Assembly (NCBI GenBank): GCA_008360975.2
Contig: CM039183.1
Location: forward strand, 54,211,350 to 54,275,349
Origin: Lichenostomus cassidix
Lineage: Eukaryota > Chordata > Aves > Passeriformes > Meliphagidae
Length of the DNA stretch: 64,000 nucleotides
Reading direction: 5' to 3'
Shown: positions 36,311 through 50,339 of the stretch, one piece after another
How the letters are laid out: each line of letters opens with the position of its first letter
Position numbering within the stretch: the stretch's first letter is position 1
The notes under the pieces: model-generated
Databases searched by the model: none
What the model was told of the DNA's origin: nothing
What the model saw: only the letters and a program-made list of their open reading frames with translations
Translations under genes and position numbers: made by a program

Positions 36311-38118
36311 CTGGGAGGGAGGAGGGGAGCAGCCAATTCGGTTTAATAGATACGTGAAAAACAAGTCTGCTGCCAGTTACTATGTATGTGCAGTATGGGT
36401 GGCTGCGTGCTCTGAAGAGATGTATATAAACTTCATCGCTTAAAAATTGGAGGATAACTGACAAATCAGTGCTTTCTTACCATACTGTACCATACGGTGC
36501 TGTGATGTACCGTGCTGCACCCTTCCATGCCCTTCCTAGTAAATCTGGTTTGCTGTAACTTTGTTCCCCTCCTTTGCAGGTAGTACACTCGGTTGGACAA
36601 CATGCTGCCCGGGTAGCTAAAATGGCCTCAGAACCTTTCCAGAGGTGACACTATGGATAAAGAAACCTCCCTAGAACCCCCTTAATGGTCTGAGAAATCT
36701 GGACTGCATCTAGTTTTACAACACCATCTATTTTCCCTATTCTATAGACAAGAAACTGAGTCATAGGGAGATCAAGTGGTTCCTCTTGTTTTCACAGGAA
36801 ATCTCCAGTGGAGCTTTGAATTGACCCCAAATGTCCCCAGCACTCTTCAGTTACACTAACAATTGTCTGCATTTCCCTTCAGCACCCTGTTGCAACCCAC
36901 TCTCTCCTCCTCTTGAGCATAAACTGAAGAAATGCCACATGCCCCTTTCTCCTCAGTCCTTCCTCACATTTCTCGAGAGGATTTTCATTGAAAGATCTTG
37001 GTTTGGGATGACTGACAGGGGTTTGGGATAACAATCCAAATTTCATCTTTTCCAATTTTCTCCCCTCCTGGAGCTTACATACCCTGCTCTTTCCACATTT
37101 GATAAGTTTTGATACGAGTAAGTCAATAAAAAAAAAATAATTCTTCATAAAAGAGACAGATGGAGAAAAGACCCTTTTCCATTGACATCCTAAGTAAGTC
37201 CTCTAAGATCTAGGCAGATGAACCCTTTTTGGATGATAGCTCCCACTGTTTTCTACTGGCAAAATCTCTGCCCTTTCAGGAAACTGTCACTTGGGAGAAC
37301 ATAGTGCTTGGGAGTTTCTCCACGATAATAATTAAACACAGGCAACTCCTGGGAAATCAAGTATTTTTCAGTGGTTTTTAAAGGAATCCTGCTGCATAGC
37401 ACCTTCACAGTTACTGAACCTTTTATGTTCATTCTGTGTGTTAGCAAATATCTGTTGGTTACTCTCCATTTTTGCTTCAATTTCTTCTTTAGTGTTCCAC
37501 TTAATAAAAGAAGACATCAAAAAAGTTACAATTCTAAAATTGCAATATTTAAGAATGATGGAAAACCAATTAGACAAGATGAAGCAAAGAGCAGAAGTTG
37601 TCTGAAAGTTTATCTTATCATTTTTATACAAACTTGTGTGATGTATGTATAAATCGAGTATTACCTAAAATAGCTAAATCATCTGGGGTAAGAAATTTGG
37701 GAGTTCTTAGGTTTGTTAGTTAGATTTAATTACTATTTTTAGGATGTAAAACTGTTCTGAAATTGATGTGCTAAAAATCTCTTAAAGCTAAATCCTGAGA
37801 TGAGAGAAGTCTGCTTAGTTCCATGAAGAACCTGCTTAGCATTTACCCAATTTATCATGTAATTGTATTTTAAAAAGAAAATTACACCAGAAATAGAATT
37901 AGCGTTTTGTTTGGCAAAAAAAGAAAAAAAATACTAAAATACTTGTTTGAGGACTTTCATATTCTATCAGTAAAGGAAACTTCTACTGACTCATGAGCTC
38001 TCTTACGAATCATCGCGTTAGCAGAATGTCCCCTGTGCATTACAGCTCATGTTCCTGTAGATGAGTTCAGAAACTCTGCCTTTGATCCCACAGCCATATC
38101 ACATTGATCCATGAGTTT

Positions 38119-38547
38119 TTAGAGCTTATAGAGCAGATTGATGGTGCACAACTCTTCAGCAGCTATCAGAACAGCTTTTTCAACTTTCACAAAGTAGATA
38201 ACAGATGAAAATTCAAGAAACTGGATATGAAGAATAACAAATACAACTAAAAATTGATAAACTAACCTGCCCTTCTCTAATCCTTTAATGGCATGATTAG
38301 AATATTCTCCAATATCTGCCCTCAGCATTATGTTGCACTGCTGGATCCTACTCTCCCATAAATATCCATATTCCTCAATATCACCTGGTTTGAAAATATG
38401 GATGAAATGTTGAAATGAAAATGCTGAAACTTGTTCCAGCTTCACTTTCTTTGCAGCTATCTCTGAATGCTTCACAGAAGAAATAAGGAGAATAAACCAG
38501 CAGTTTGTTCTTTTAGGTAAGTTATATTTCAAAAGCACAATCCACAT
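38119..38547 (-). other. Unidentified 142-codon open frame
   Basis: It is the longest AT-rich open frame in the MYCT1-VIP interval. Its middle reads like normal protein (GDIEEYGYLWESRIQQCNIM then LRADIGEYSNHAIKG), and a GCAG|GTTAGT donor lies within it near 38269-38264. The C-terminal third is hydrophobic and less protein-like. I recognise no family. Several open frames of 120-135 codons without support occur elsewhere in this window, so chance is the leading explanation. Confidence 0.15.
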
Positions 38548-39355
38548 TCTATACCTTTAGCCTGAGTGAGTTCTGAAGCCTACAAAAAGTGATGGCAAGC
38601 AGAATAAGACACAGAAAAATATTTTTCAATTAAAAACTCATGAATTGCTTTTTGCAAAGAAACATTCAGGAGAAGGATGTTTTTCTCCTCGGTTCCCAAG
38701 CTGTGGGAGGGTCAGACAGGTGGAACAAAGGAGCCTTCATTTCCTCTCTCACCCTTTTTGAGTCCTGCTTTCAGGCTTTGGATCCCCAGAACAGAGCCAT
38801 TAACTGAAGCAAACTCCTGCAACATGTAAATTATATAAACATACATGATACTATCTACACCACTTGAACAAGTTTCTCCTGTTCCAGGTAGTACCTTTGC
38901 ATTATGACTCTGTGTGGGTTAACAAATTTCAAAACCAGTTTTCAAAATACCTGGAACATTTGGATTATGCCCATGATTCCCAAACAAGCTTCCACTGCTT
39001 GCATTCGTATGCCAGGGCATGTCACCAACATGCATGTCACAGACCTGCTTGATTAGAACTTCCAAGTAGATGCAATAATGAGAAAAAGGCATGCAGGAGA
39101 GCTGCTGACTCCTGTGATACTTCCAAGGATCTTTTCTCCTTGGCTGGGATGGTATCTGAGAAAACTCATAATGCTTCCTTCTGGTATAGTTCTGTGTTTT
39201 CGTACCTTTGCTGCTTCACCCCAAAATGCAATCTCAACTCCTCTTACAGTCTCCAAAGCAGTTTGGGATAGACATTTTGTTCTCCATATGTGGCTAGCAC
39301 AGGTCTTTCCCATGAGAATTCTTTTTGTGTTTTATAAATAAAGATAAAGTTTGGA

Positions 39356-39543
39356 TGTTATTAAAAACAGTGTCCCAAGATCTGGACAGTGCAGGCCTGG
39401 CCAATCAGGCCTAGGGGGAGGTTTCTGACTGACCAATCTGGGTGACCTTTGAAAACTCTATATATATGATGAAATCAAAACAATAAAGGTCTTTCCTTCT
39501 TGCCACTGAGAACTGAGTTCTTTACTCTGCTAGCTGCTCAACA
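39356..39543 (+). mobile_element. LTR-like element (endogenous retrovirus solo LTR, tentative)
   Basis: A segment of about 188 bp begins TGTTA and ends CTCAACA (TGTT...AACA inverted ends). It carries TATATATA at 39459-39467 and AATAAA at 39482-39487, in the order and spacing of a compact LTR. No clear target-site duplication flanks the proposed ends, so the boundaries are uncertain. There is no adjoining viral coding region. Confidence 0.5.
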
Positions 39544-42500
39544 GTGACATCCATATGCTTATGTTGTCTGGTATGTGTGTGAACTACTGCTTCATGTCCA
39601 TCTGGCCTGTGGTATGCAGCTGTTCTAGAATCATCAGTCCAAATTCCTTCTCATACTTTAGCATGAATTTGATGTTTTTGCCATCCCCCTCTCAGTATCA
39701 GACACATGTATTCTGTACTCATACCTCAGAAGGATCCATGACTACACAAGCTTTAACAGAAGCTTTAATATATCTGGTTTTCTTTCAAAGCAATTTCCTT
39801 CTAATGTTTCACCTGACTTGTTTGAAGAATTCCATTTACCTTAAAGCCCAGAAAACCACATGGTAATCCAGAGTTTGTCAGGAAGCAGAGTAGTTTCTGA
39901 TTTGGTCATGTTGTATTTGTTTTGAACAAGCTCTCTGAAATATGTCCTATTTCTACCAGCACAGTTATAATTTTCAAAATTTAGCAAGGGATCAGATGAT
40001 ACCTTCTTTCATTACCAGGATTTTTTCCCTCCTCCTGAAACTCCTCCAACCCAATTCTCTGCTCTGCAAATCAAAAATAACCTCCGTATATGTCAAGAAT
40101 GCCTTTTAGATGTCATAACATTCAGACTGAACTTCCCATTCATGTTCACCCAGCTCTTTGCTTCATGGTTTTTTATATTCAAAACCAGATTTCCTATGGT
40201 GAGCATTTGAAAAAATAACTTTCTTTTTCACGATGTTCGTACATGTGTAAATATCTCTAAGCTAATATCGAAACAGATACTAAGAACAATCTCTCAAACC
40301 CATGTCCCTACATTTTCCCCATGTTCTCAGGCCTGTCACCTAAACTATATGGTACCTTATGCAAGTCCTTTTGCTTCTACCTGCACAAAAGGAATGCAGA
40401 ATACAAATAACCTCCAAAATCCATTTGGATTATCCATTAAAAGTAAAACCCATAAACAGTGGCAAAGTGGAGTTCAAAACTTAGAAGTCTGAGAGCAAAC
40501 CTGCCTGGAGTGCCTTCTCTCACCATGATTCGCTGTTGACACCTTACGGAGTTTGCAGGTTTGTCAGGAATTTAGGGAATCCAAGCTTCCTTGGGAAACT
40601 AATGATACTAGTGACCAGGAACACATCTGCAGATGCAAGCAAGCTCTCTTTGCCTCCTTACCTAATTCCTACACTGCAAAAAACCCCCCATGAAGTATGA
40701 CAGAATTGAGTCCATTTACACTTTTGTAGCCATATAATAGGAATCGTTCATGGGTTGTAATTGTAACATCCATGCTGAAAAGCCTGGTATACTTCCCCAT
40801 TTTTGCATAGATCCTTTTCCCTTTGTATAATATAAGATGCTGGTTCTAGACTGTGTGGCCAAATTCTTTTTGTCTTCCCCAGTGAATACTGCTACTATTG
40901 CACTGTCTGGAAGCTTGTGAGAGCAGACATACCAGCTCAGGATATAAAAAAACCCACGTCAGTCGGGCTGGAAGGCTCATCTTAAGATGCTAATTATGCC
41001 AGGATAACTTTATCCCTTGAACTGACCTAATCATCACAAGTTCTTTATTTACTAAGCTGAAAAAAGAAACCATCTAAAAGCTAGAGCAGAAACAAGCTAA
41101 AAATGCTTCAGTCTCTAGCAATTACCACTATTGTCTTCATGGAAAAAGAGCTGAGAGAGGTTTTCTAAAACTGTCCATGTGTATAAAGGGCATAGTGTAA
41201 CGTGCTGTCTCTTAGCACTACTCTAAGCCTAATGTACATTATTGTGGCTGTGAAAATCTATATTCACATTAAGTTGCTGTGAAGGAGCCATATAGAAGAA
41301 ATTATCAACCTAGTTTATCATCCTTAATAAATAATAGAATTTGAACTTGACTGTTTTCAATATTAGTCATGAAAGAATGTCTGTAGTGTTCATGGACAAA
41401 AGAGATACAGTTCCAACTTAGTTTATCATTTAGCTCAACTCCACAGGTCACCAGAACAAACAATAACTCCTACATCTTGTTTAATTGGCTTCTTGGCCAA
41501 TACATCAATGGCTCATTACCCTTTCCATCTTACATGAAGCATTAAGGGTGTTCCAGTGAGCATAGCACCACAGTCAATATATTCCCCTTTATTAAGTACA
41601 CATGAATAGATCCAATACTAGAAAATTTCTAAGAGATATTGGAAAATGAAGATTACCACAAAGATAAAAATGTTTAATAGGCACAGCAACACCTTTGATA
41701 GCCATCATGTGTGGTGCCATTGTGTATGTGTATAATTATATTCTGCAGTTTGTTTGGATTTTTAAACCTGACAAATGAATTAAAGTGATTTCTGCAGTAA
41801 TAAGTGAAACATTCAGCATCAGAATCAGCACTATTGAATATCAATATTAAAATGTTGCTAATTGTTGGACTTAAGACATGGACTTTAGCACCTTGAAATT
41901 TGCTAAACTTTCTGCTCAAATTGTACCAAAGCATGAATTCAAGAATTATTAATATAGATTTGAATCTTGCTCCTGGTGACTCTGTGAAAATCATGTGGTT
42001 ACATCCATAGCTACACAGTAAAAATTACTGTATAACTTTTCCAGCATGTAATGACAGGATTTTCAAATATTTCATGATCATATTATTTCAGAAAATTATT
42101 CTGTACACTTCCAGCAGTCCAAGTCACAGTTAATTTTTTGTGTGACCTGAGATATTAGCTGGTTTCATAGAAAAATTTCCTGTGGATGTGAAATCACACA
42201 ATGTCACCATAGAAAATTAAATCATACACACACAACACTAGGTGTGAAAAGGACATGAAAGGTCATCTGTTGCAGGTATTCTTCCTGGTTTATTTTAAGA
42301 GATGCTGTCGTGGTGCTTCTAGTAGCTTCAGCCTGGAAAGAGCAGGGAGGATCTTTCAGAATGGTTAGAAGACTATCCAAAGAGGACTTCTTTGTCTATT
42401 GGCATTACTCAATAACTGTTGTAATTTTGAGCACTGGGTTCAAAGACCTTCAAAGCGGTAACAGAAGAATTGGCTCGAGGAGGTTTACCCTTCTCTCAGA

Positions 42501-44032
42501 TCTTGAAGCAAATATATTGAATATTATCGCTTGCCTTATAAGACAAAAGGTGGTATAAACTGAAGCTGAGTCCACAGTCCTCTCTTGGCTTCTATTCCCT
42601 TATGCACATTGCTCCATCCAGAGTTTTATGGCTCATAAAGCTCATCCTTAGCACAACTTGTGGTTCAGGTGTCTGTGACTGCACAAGGACAAGGACCAGC
42701 TTCTCCCAAGCAGAAACAAGGGCTGCATCTCCCAACTTGAATACCACTGGCTGGCTAGCAAAAACTGATTGTCAGCTCAGAAGCTAAAGAGTGTATTAAT
42801 GTGCAGGGCAGTCATATTTTAGCTACCTACTCTGTACACTGCCCAGTAAATAACTGTGTGTACTAATAAGGTTACATACAATTCTTCATGCAGAATTTAT
42901 GCAAAAGATACCCAAATAAAATTGTCCTAATATTTGAAAGGTTAGAGGGTTACTTAGAAATACATGTCATGTACAAATTTAAGAGCAGGAAAGTAAGACA
43001 GAAACTGGAGTCATTAAAAAATATTCCTGACCCCTTCCTGCCTTATCCTCCAGAAAACTCCAGAGAAAGCTGAATCTAAAGTGACATCTCTCAGGATCTA
43101 TCCGAATAATGCATTTTTTCAATTCCTTATGCTGTCTAGAGGCAGTAAAGATTACAAGCTATCTTTTCACAAGCCTCTAAGAGACTGTCCTGCTGGGGAC
43201 AGTTTGTCTTCAGACAATCTTGATTACAAGCAGGATCGTTGTAATGTTTGCCTCAACAGTCAGAGGAGAGACTGGCTGTCTGATGCTAGATGTTTTTGCT
43301 CTGCTTTGCTTTCCAAACCCACCTTTAAAATTCCGCTCCAGAAGTGACCTTTACCAGAATGATACTCTGGAAAAACCTCTTTAGTCTTCATTGCTGTCAT
43401 TCTATTTCATAGGCACATCATCCAGACAGCTGGGATAATGCAAAAGCCACCCCTGTCAAACAACAGAACCGCCAAGACTGAAACAAAGCTGTAATTCAGA
43501 AATTTTTAACCCTGCTCTCACATGAAATAATAGAAAGGAAAGCACTGATTCACCATGACCTTCATTGTCAGCCCCTCACATGTCTGCATGAGTTGTAAGG
43601 ATCATCCTTCTATCCCTACAGAACTTTTTACATGTTCAAAGATCAACTGGGCAGGTGAGATGAGCAGAGTAGTCATGTGTTTTCACAGGGAAGAAACTTC
43701 CAAGAAACAGAAATCATTTGACAGACAAAAATTAGTATTAAACTGGTTCTTAAACTGCAATTATGTGCTTTATTAAATTATATTCTGATTCAATGGGGTT
43801 ATTAAATATATGAGTAATCTCACTGCAGTCAATAATAGAGCAATACAGTTTAAACTACCAGCAGCCAGCCAGAGCATTTGGAATGTTAAGGGTGGCTTGT
43901 GAACAAGTTTTTTGCTGGATTGGGCTTGTGTAGCAAGGCCCTCAGTTGTGTCTAGCCTACTCCATTTGCAAATCTACCCCTTGAGTACAGTAAAATATAA
44001 TTCAGTATATTTCTTATTTTCTTTTGATTCGC
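39544..44032. other. Gene-free stretch between two LTR elements
   Basis: AT-rich single-copy-looking DNA. No gene or repeat recognised. Confidence 0.65.
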
Positions 44033-44644
44033 TGATGTGGTTTAACCCAGCCAGCAACCAAGTCCCACTCAGCCCCTCACTCACTCCCCCAGCAGCTGGA
44101 TCAGGGAGAAAATCCAAAGGGCAAAAGGTAGAAAACTAATGAGTTGAGCTAAAAACACTTTAATAGGGAAAGCAGAAAGCACACACAAGCAAAGCAAAAC
44201 AGAGAATTAATTAATCCACTACTTCCAATGGGCAGGCAGGTGTTCAGCCATACCCTGGAGAGCAGGGCCCCATCATAGATATCAGTTACTTGGGAAGACA
44301 AGCACCATCACTCCAAACATCCTCCTTTCCTCCTTCTTCCTCCTGTTTTATATACTGAGCATGATGTAATATGCTCAGTTGGGGTCTCTTGTTCCAGCTC
44401 CTCTTTTGGTCAGTTGGGGTCTCCTGTCCCAGCTGTGTCTCCTCCCAACCTTCTGTGCACCCCCAATTTCTTCACCAGTGTGGCAGTACAAAAGCAGAAA
44501 AGGCCTTGGCTCTGTGTAAGCCCTGCTCAGCAATAACAAAAACATTTCTCTATTATTAACCCTGTGTTAACACAAGTCCAAAAAATAGCCCTGTGCTAAT
44601 ACTGTGAAGACAATTAACTGGGTAGCCCAGCCAAAACCAGCACA
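44033..44644 (-). mobile_element. Avian endogenous retrovirus solo LTR
   Basis: On the minus strand it opens TGTGCTGGTTTTGGCTGGGC and closes CTGGGTTAAACCACATCA, the ends of a common avian LTR family. A TATA box (TATATAAAA) lies at 44354-44346 and an ATTAAA polyadenylation signal at 44164-44159, in the correct LTR order. The length is about 612 bp. There is no gag, pol or env beside it, so it is a solo LTR. Target-site duplications are not evident. Confidence 0.85.
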
Positions 44645-47600
44645 ACTGTTCTGTTGTACTGTTAAGTAAACACTTAGCCTTGAAACTTGTTGATCACTAA
44701 TGACTCAGATTTGTTGAGCCCAACAAGACTGTCTGAAACATTCTTGGTTTATTTTTAAATCCTTGTAATGCCCAGCACTGGAAGCAGCTTTTAAATCACC
44801 TAGCCCTTTAATGGCTTACAGGTTCTTTGAATGGAGTAGGAACATCTATTTATACCTCTGTGAACTGAGAAAATGCACTTAAAGGTATGTGATGGCATCT
44901 AGCCTTCAGTAGCTATAAAACGTCTGTGAGAAGCCATGCAGATGCATATGCTTTCTTATGGATTAGGGAATGATCAGGAAAGACCATTTCAGGCATCTTT
45001 CAGGAATACTGAAAGGGTATTAAACACACTAACATTTCACTTACTTTGCAAAGTCATGGTAAATCTGCCATTCTCCAATGCATTTGGATTAGTTGAATCC
45101 TGTCAACCTACACTGAGTTTCACAGTTCTTATTTCTCTCCTATATATTTTTGGTTTTATTGGGAATATCTCTGGCCTAGAGCAGGTTCCCTGTATTGGCA
45201 AAAGAGAAAAATTTGTAAATTCTTGACTTTGGTGTCTCAGAGACAGTTTAAATTTTTTTTTTTAAAGCTAATACATTTCAAACATGATTACATGACGTGG
45301 GAACATATTTAATGTTCAGTTTCCTTGTCAGAAGTGATTCAATGCCTGGAAGCATTTAGAAGCTTTGAAAGATTTAATTTGGTGTATATACAAGTGCCCA
45401 AAAAATATGTTCTTGTGCATGCAGGAATTTTTATAGACGTGAGTTTTATATTATCCAAAATGATGCAAAATATCTGCATCATGAATTAGTGCATTGTGGA
45501 ATTATGAGAATTTTGCAAGGTGATTCAAAATTTTGCAAAATGATGTCTGCCATTGAGTACTGACAAAAAGGTGTCTGTATCTTTCCGTGACATTTGCCCA
45601 TGGGATTAGAGAAAAGAAAAAAAGGAAAAAAAAGATCAGTGCTTTGATGCTGGCAAACTAGTGCTAGAGAGCTTATCGCACACAAACCAATCAATTCCTC
45701 AAAGTGATTTTCTGTATAAGAAAGCTCTGGCAGAACAACAAAAGAATGGAATAGAGTGAAGATTTGTGTATTTTTATCATCATACTTATCCACAGAGAGA
45801 GCTTACTATGTAACTAAATGGAGAAGCACTAAAGGAAACAAAAAAATCTGCAGTCTGTCTAGAAAAGGTTTAAGGGGAATTCTTCCCTCCTGTTTAAAAA
45901 AAATAACTTCAAAAAATCACCAGGGTATACACTACAGGAATAGAGCATGAACAGAAACTGGGACTCTTCCTTGCCTCTCCATGTGCTCAAGCCCTAGACT
46001 GGTCGGTCTAGGAGATTCATCCCATTTCAGTGTGCAATTAATCATCAGCAACTTCTCCAGACATGTCAAAGAAATGCATATCACTGCCAGCTGTGGTTTG
46101 TGCTCTTCTTAAATTGGAACAAGAGAGCAGCAGCATCCTTTCTTTGTACTCATCAACATAAAATAAAGTGGATTGATATGGATGCAGGTCCGACATGAAC
46201 TAGACAGGAATAATTTTGCATTCCAGTGCCTTTCCATACTGTTCCTAGTCATAGGCACATCAGACAGTTGTGTCCTAAATCAGCAAATCCAATTTCCTGC
46301 TATCTCAGTCCCATCACTATGCGTAATCCCTCTCATGATTAAGCTACTCTTGTTTAAAAGAAGTCCTTGCTCTAAAATAGGGCAACTGCCCCTTCACAGC
46401 CCTCAGCACACAATCACTTGATTCTGCTGCTAAATAGATGAAAACATGTCTCTGATGCAGAATGTCTCTGGGAAAGCAGACAGGAAACATGTTCACTGAA
46501 ATAGCTCCTCAATGCAGTCCATGCCCATCAGGCGTTGCCACAGTCATGCATTAGTGTCGTCAGAAATCTGATGGAAGCCAAAAGCTTCCACAGAAGTCAA
46601 AAGCAGAAACAAGACATGTAAATCAGAGCCCTCCTAAGTTGCTTCCTTAACCTGCAAAGTGTTTGAGGGCAAAACCACGGAATAATGCACAGACCCCACC
46701 TGGCACCGTGAGGCCAGAGATCCTTAGTGGAGTCACTGGTGCTGCTCCTGCTACAGTGTGAAGCAGTTTGCTGCTTTTTGTGCTTCAAATAGAGCTGCTG
46801 CCAGCAGTAGTTCACCTATTGAGTGCTGCAGTAGTTTTCTCAGAACTCTCTAGTCCAGCTAGATGAAAAATATCAAATCAGTTGTAGTCAATATTAATAT
46901 TATATTGAAAAGGGGATTAGGATCTTGTCATCCTTTTCAGCATTCAGAAAGGTAGATATCCACACAGACTCATAGAGGAACCCCAAATGCGGTACCCCTT
47001 TGAAAACTCATTTTTATTAAGAGACCCAAATGAAGATACAGGTATTTTTCCTGAGTTCTAAGATTTCGTAAGTTTAGTTTCTAAAATACTGTTCTCAGTG
47101 TTTTGAAGTTATATCAGTGCCATTTTCTTTAGGCTGCTCTGGACTTGCCAGAGGTAAATTTCCAATTAGTTTTGCTTTGTTTTCTTTTGGTTTTTGTTTT
47201 GGTTTTGGTTTGGTTTTTTGTTCCAGAAGCTGTACTGCATCATAAACATCACCTAATTTTATCAAATGCTTATAGGTCAGGGATCTGGCATGTGTCATTT
47301 CACCTCTGAGAGGATATTTCCAGTAAGCATAGGTTTCAGTTTATACTTAGGAATAGATGTTGAGATGATTCAAAAACTTCATGATAAATTACAAGTGATC
47401 TTTAAAAATGTGATTTGGCAAAAATTCTACATTTTCAGTGTGTTACAGTGAATTGTAATCAGTAGCTGTCTGAAGAGGTGATCAGCAGCTCTTCAGTAGA
47501 GAAAGGTCAAGGAATATAGCAAGAGCTACTTTTCTAAATAAAATGGAACATAAATACTCTTAGACAAAAGAGCTGCCAAGTTTTGTCTTCTATATGAACC

Positions 47601-50339
47601 CACAACTGGAATGACTCTTTTTGTGGGCATGGACAACAATAGGACAGTGTTTCTTTTTATAAAAGGAGAAGTAGCTCTGTTTACTCAGAACAGGGTGTCA
47701 GGATATCTGGATGTTGATCACAGTTCTGCCTATTGGTCCCTATGTGATTCTGGGAGCACCATTTTAATTGTATTGCATGCAAAATAATTGTCAAGTTTAA
47801 ATCATGCTTGTGAATGCTCCAAAATCTTGCAATTTGCAGTAACACAGATATTAATGCAGCTTTTCTTTCTAGTATTCTAAATTGAAATAAAAGATGATTT
47901 CATTAAGCAAGTGTAATTTTTTTGCATATTGAACACACGATGATCCCTGAATCCTGGCGTTTGGTTTGGGGGTTGATCCTGTGCAGTGTGCTTTGGTCCT
48001 AATGCAATAAAATGTGCATGAGTCCATTTAAGCATGAACCTAATAGTGATTGCCCTTTTGCTTAAAGCAAGCATTTGCTCAAACACAATGTGAATTGAAG
48101 CCGAAGTACTTATAAACCATGGACTAAATACCTGTAAGCACTGTTATTTGTGAGAGACCTTCCCACTTATAATCCTTTGAAGGTGTTCTCATATGGCAAA
48201 TTCCAAATCTGACTAAATAACACCTTCGCTTTTGGGGTGTTTCCCCACAGGAGCAAAGGAAGGAAGAAGTCCTTGTTCACTCTTCTAACTGTATCAGCTT
48301 GCATAATTAAAGATAATACTCTTCCCTTAAAAGGATCTTTTATGCAAGTCAACATATTTATGGTTAAGAAAAAACATGAGCTTGAGGTTACAGCATCTAA
48401 CTTTATTCCACATTCTGAAGCTTTCTGAATGCTTGCAAAACATTTATTTCAGATGTTGTGAAAACAAGTTTTAGGCATCTGACAGTCATATTGGTTATGC
48501 ATCAAACATCTGGGGTTTTAGTCACCTTAATCCAGGGTACATGAGAAATGTTTTGATATCCAATACAGACTTCAGGAGGAAAAAAAAATACAGTACATTT
48601 AAGCTTCCCTCTTTACATTGTTTACTAAATTCAGTGTAATACAAATAATAATTGTGTAATAATTACGCTGTGGAAAGTTCTACTGTGATGTAATGTGCAC
48701 TTACAATCCAGAAGTAAAAATTTACTCATCTAAGATGATTTCACTCTCAAGGAACAAGCAGTTTTCGCCAGCTGGGTAGGCTGGTAGGCTAAGTTGTCTC
48801 TTCCACAGTCCATCAAACCCACTAAACAAAGGGAGCAGGCTTGAATTCTACTTTTCATAGGCAGTTAGAATAGGCTGCATCACCTCTTCTATAGTTACGA
48901 CACTTTGAACATACTTTTGCATGCAATGAAATTCACTAGACTCAGAAGATTCAAAATTTAAAAAAAATCAATGAAATAACACAACTTTCTTTCATTCTGT
49001 CTTCAGAGGACTATTATTTTAAGTCTGTAACCTGTGATCAGCCAAATGCAGTGTTACAGTCTTATCAGCAAGTTCTGGGTCTGCTAGAACTTGCAGTGTC
49101 TAGCAGTGTCTGCAGTAAAATGCTCTGTAAACTCTGTAAATGGTTGTTTTCCTAGCAATGGCATACATCTCTCCAGATGTGTTTCACACTAAAAATAAAA
49201 CAATGAAAGCCAGTCTGTAAATACATGCAAAGTAATTTGCCTTTACAATAAGGAATACTTGTTGTTTACAGTGAGTATTTCTTGTAAGCTCTAAGTTTGT
49301 AGCATTATTTGCAAATGGGTGGATATTGGGCTGAAATACTGAGGTTCTGAGATCAATGCCAGTTCTTCCTGGGGGATGTTGAGCTCAGCAAATGGATGCA
49401 TGCTGCCAATCTCCAAAAGCCTGGAAAGCCTGGAAGATGTTAAGCATTTTGCCCATTCTCTGAAGCTGCTGAATCTTTGTCCCTCCCAGAAGACAGACAA
49501 GAATTTCTTCTCCCTGCAGAAGCTCCCTCAGAATCGAGTCCTGAGGCAGGTATTGCTCAGGCCTTTTAGAAACAACAGGCTTGTTTGCAAGTGTGGAGTA
49601 GGACAGCTCCTCTGCTTGTGGAAATTCTTTACCCTTAATTCAAACATGAAATGTTTAACAGGAAAGTGATGCAATAAGACTTAATTCGGGTCCTGTTTGT
49701 CTTTGTTATTTCCAAATCCTGAGCATTCTGTCACATCAGTGCAATTAGTCTCTACTAAGCCAGAGGTTAGCTTGACATGATACACATATAAAATCAAGAA
49801 TATATGTAAGCTTCAACTAAATACTTCATCTTTATCTTCATATCTCAGCTTGTTATATAATCCCAGTATTCAGCCATAGATGTCTGAAATCTTGTTTTCG
49901 TGAAAGACAAGATTTCAGTGAATAATTTGCCAGAGAGAATTAAACATTGGTACAACTTCAGAAAAAAACAATTTGAAATAAGGAAATGAGTAATCCCATA
50001 GGAAATCAGGAAACTTAATTAAAAAATAGTTGTCATTCATACTGCTTATCTGGATAACCAGAACTAGAAAAATGAAACATGAGGAGTTCTGCCCATACAG
50101 CCTCACTGGGTATTAAAATGTGACTACCTGTTCTGCTGTCTGCAGAGAGAAAATTCTTTATAATTGTAATCATGCATTTAGTACGTTGTTCAAAACTTCT
50201 TTCTGCATGAAGCTTCATATACTTCACAATTTTTTCCCACACTGTGGGGAATTTTAAACAAACATCCCTAATATGGACTCTTTTCAGATCATTTGCAATC
50301 AACAGAACAAGATATCTACAGCAGCCAGGACTGCATCCT
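44645..50339. other. Intergenic DNA downstream of MYCT1
   Basis: No gene recognised. It may contain the distal MYCT1 3' UTR. A GT/TTTTG-rich simple stretch lies near 47170-47222. A plus open frame at 49376-49669 has a donor-like GCAG|GTATTG inside but no other support. Confidence 0.6.

Larger units (their letters stand above)
34386..39355. other. VIP upstream region
   Basis: The near part (to about 35,110) is CpG-rich promoter-proximal DNA. It includes an AT-rich insert at 34494-34525 (CCATTATTTGATTTATGTTA) with homeodomain/POU-like character. After the GC block near 36 kb the sequence is AT-rich with no gene recognised apart from the unexplained open frame at 38.1-38.5 kb. Confidence 0.6.

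Noticed and set aside
35934..36346. Three overlapping Pro/Ser-rich plus-strand frames
   Set aside because: All three frames are open because of the 32-bp pyrimidine minisatellite; no start context, splice support or family match.
49376..49669. 97-codon plus-strand frame with an internal donor-like GTATTG
   Set aside because: Somewhat protein-like but no acceptor, family or context; weak donor.
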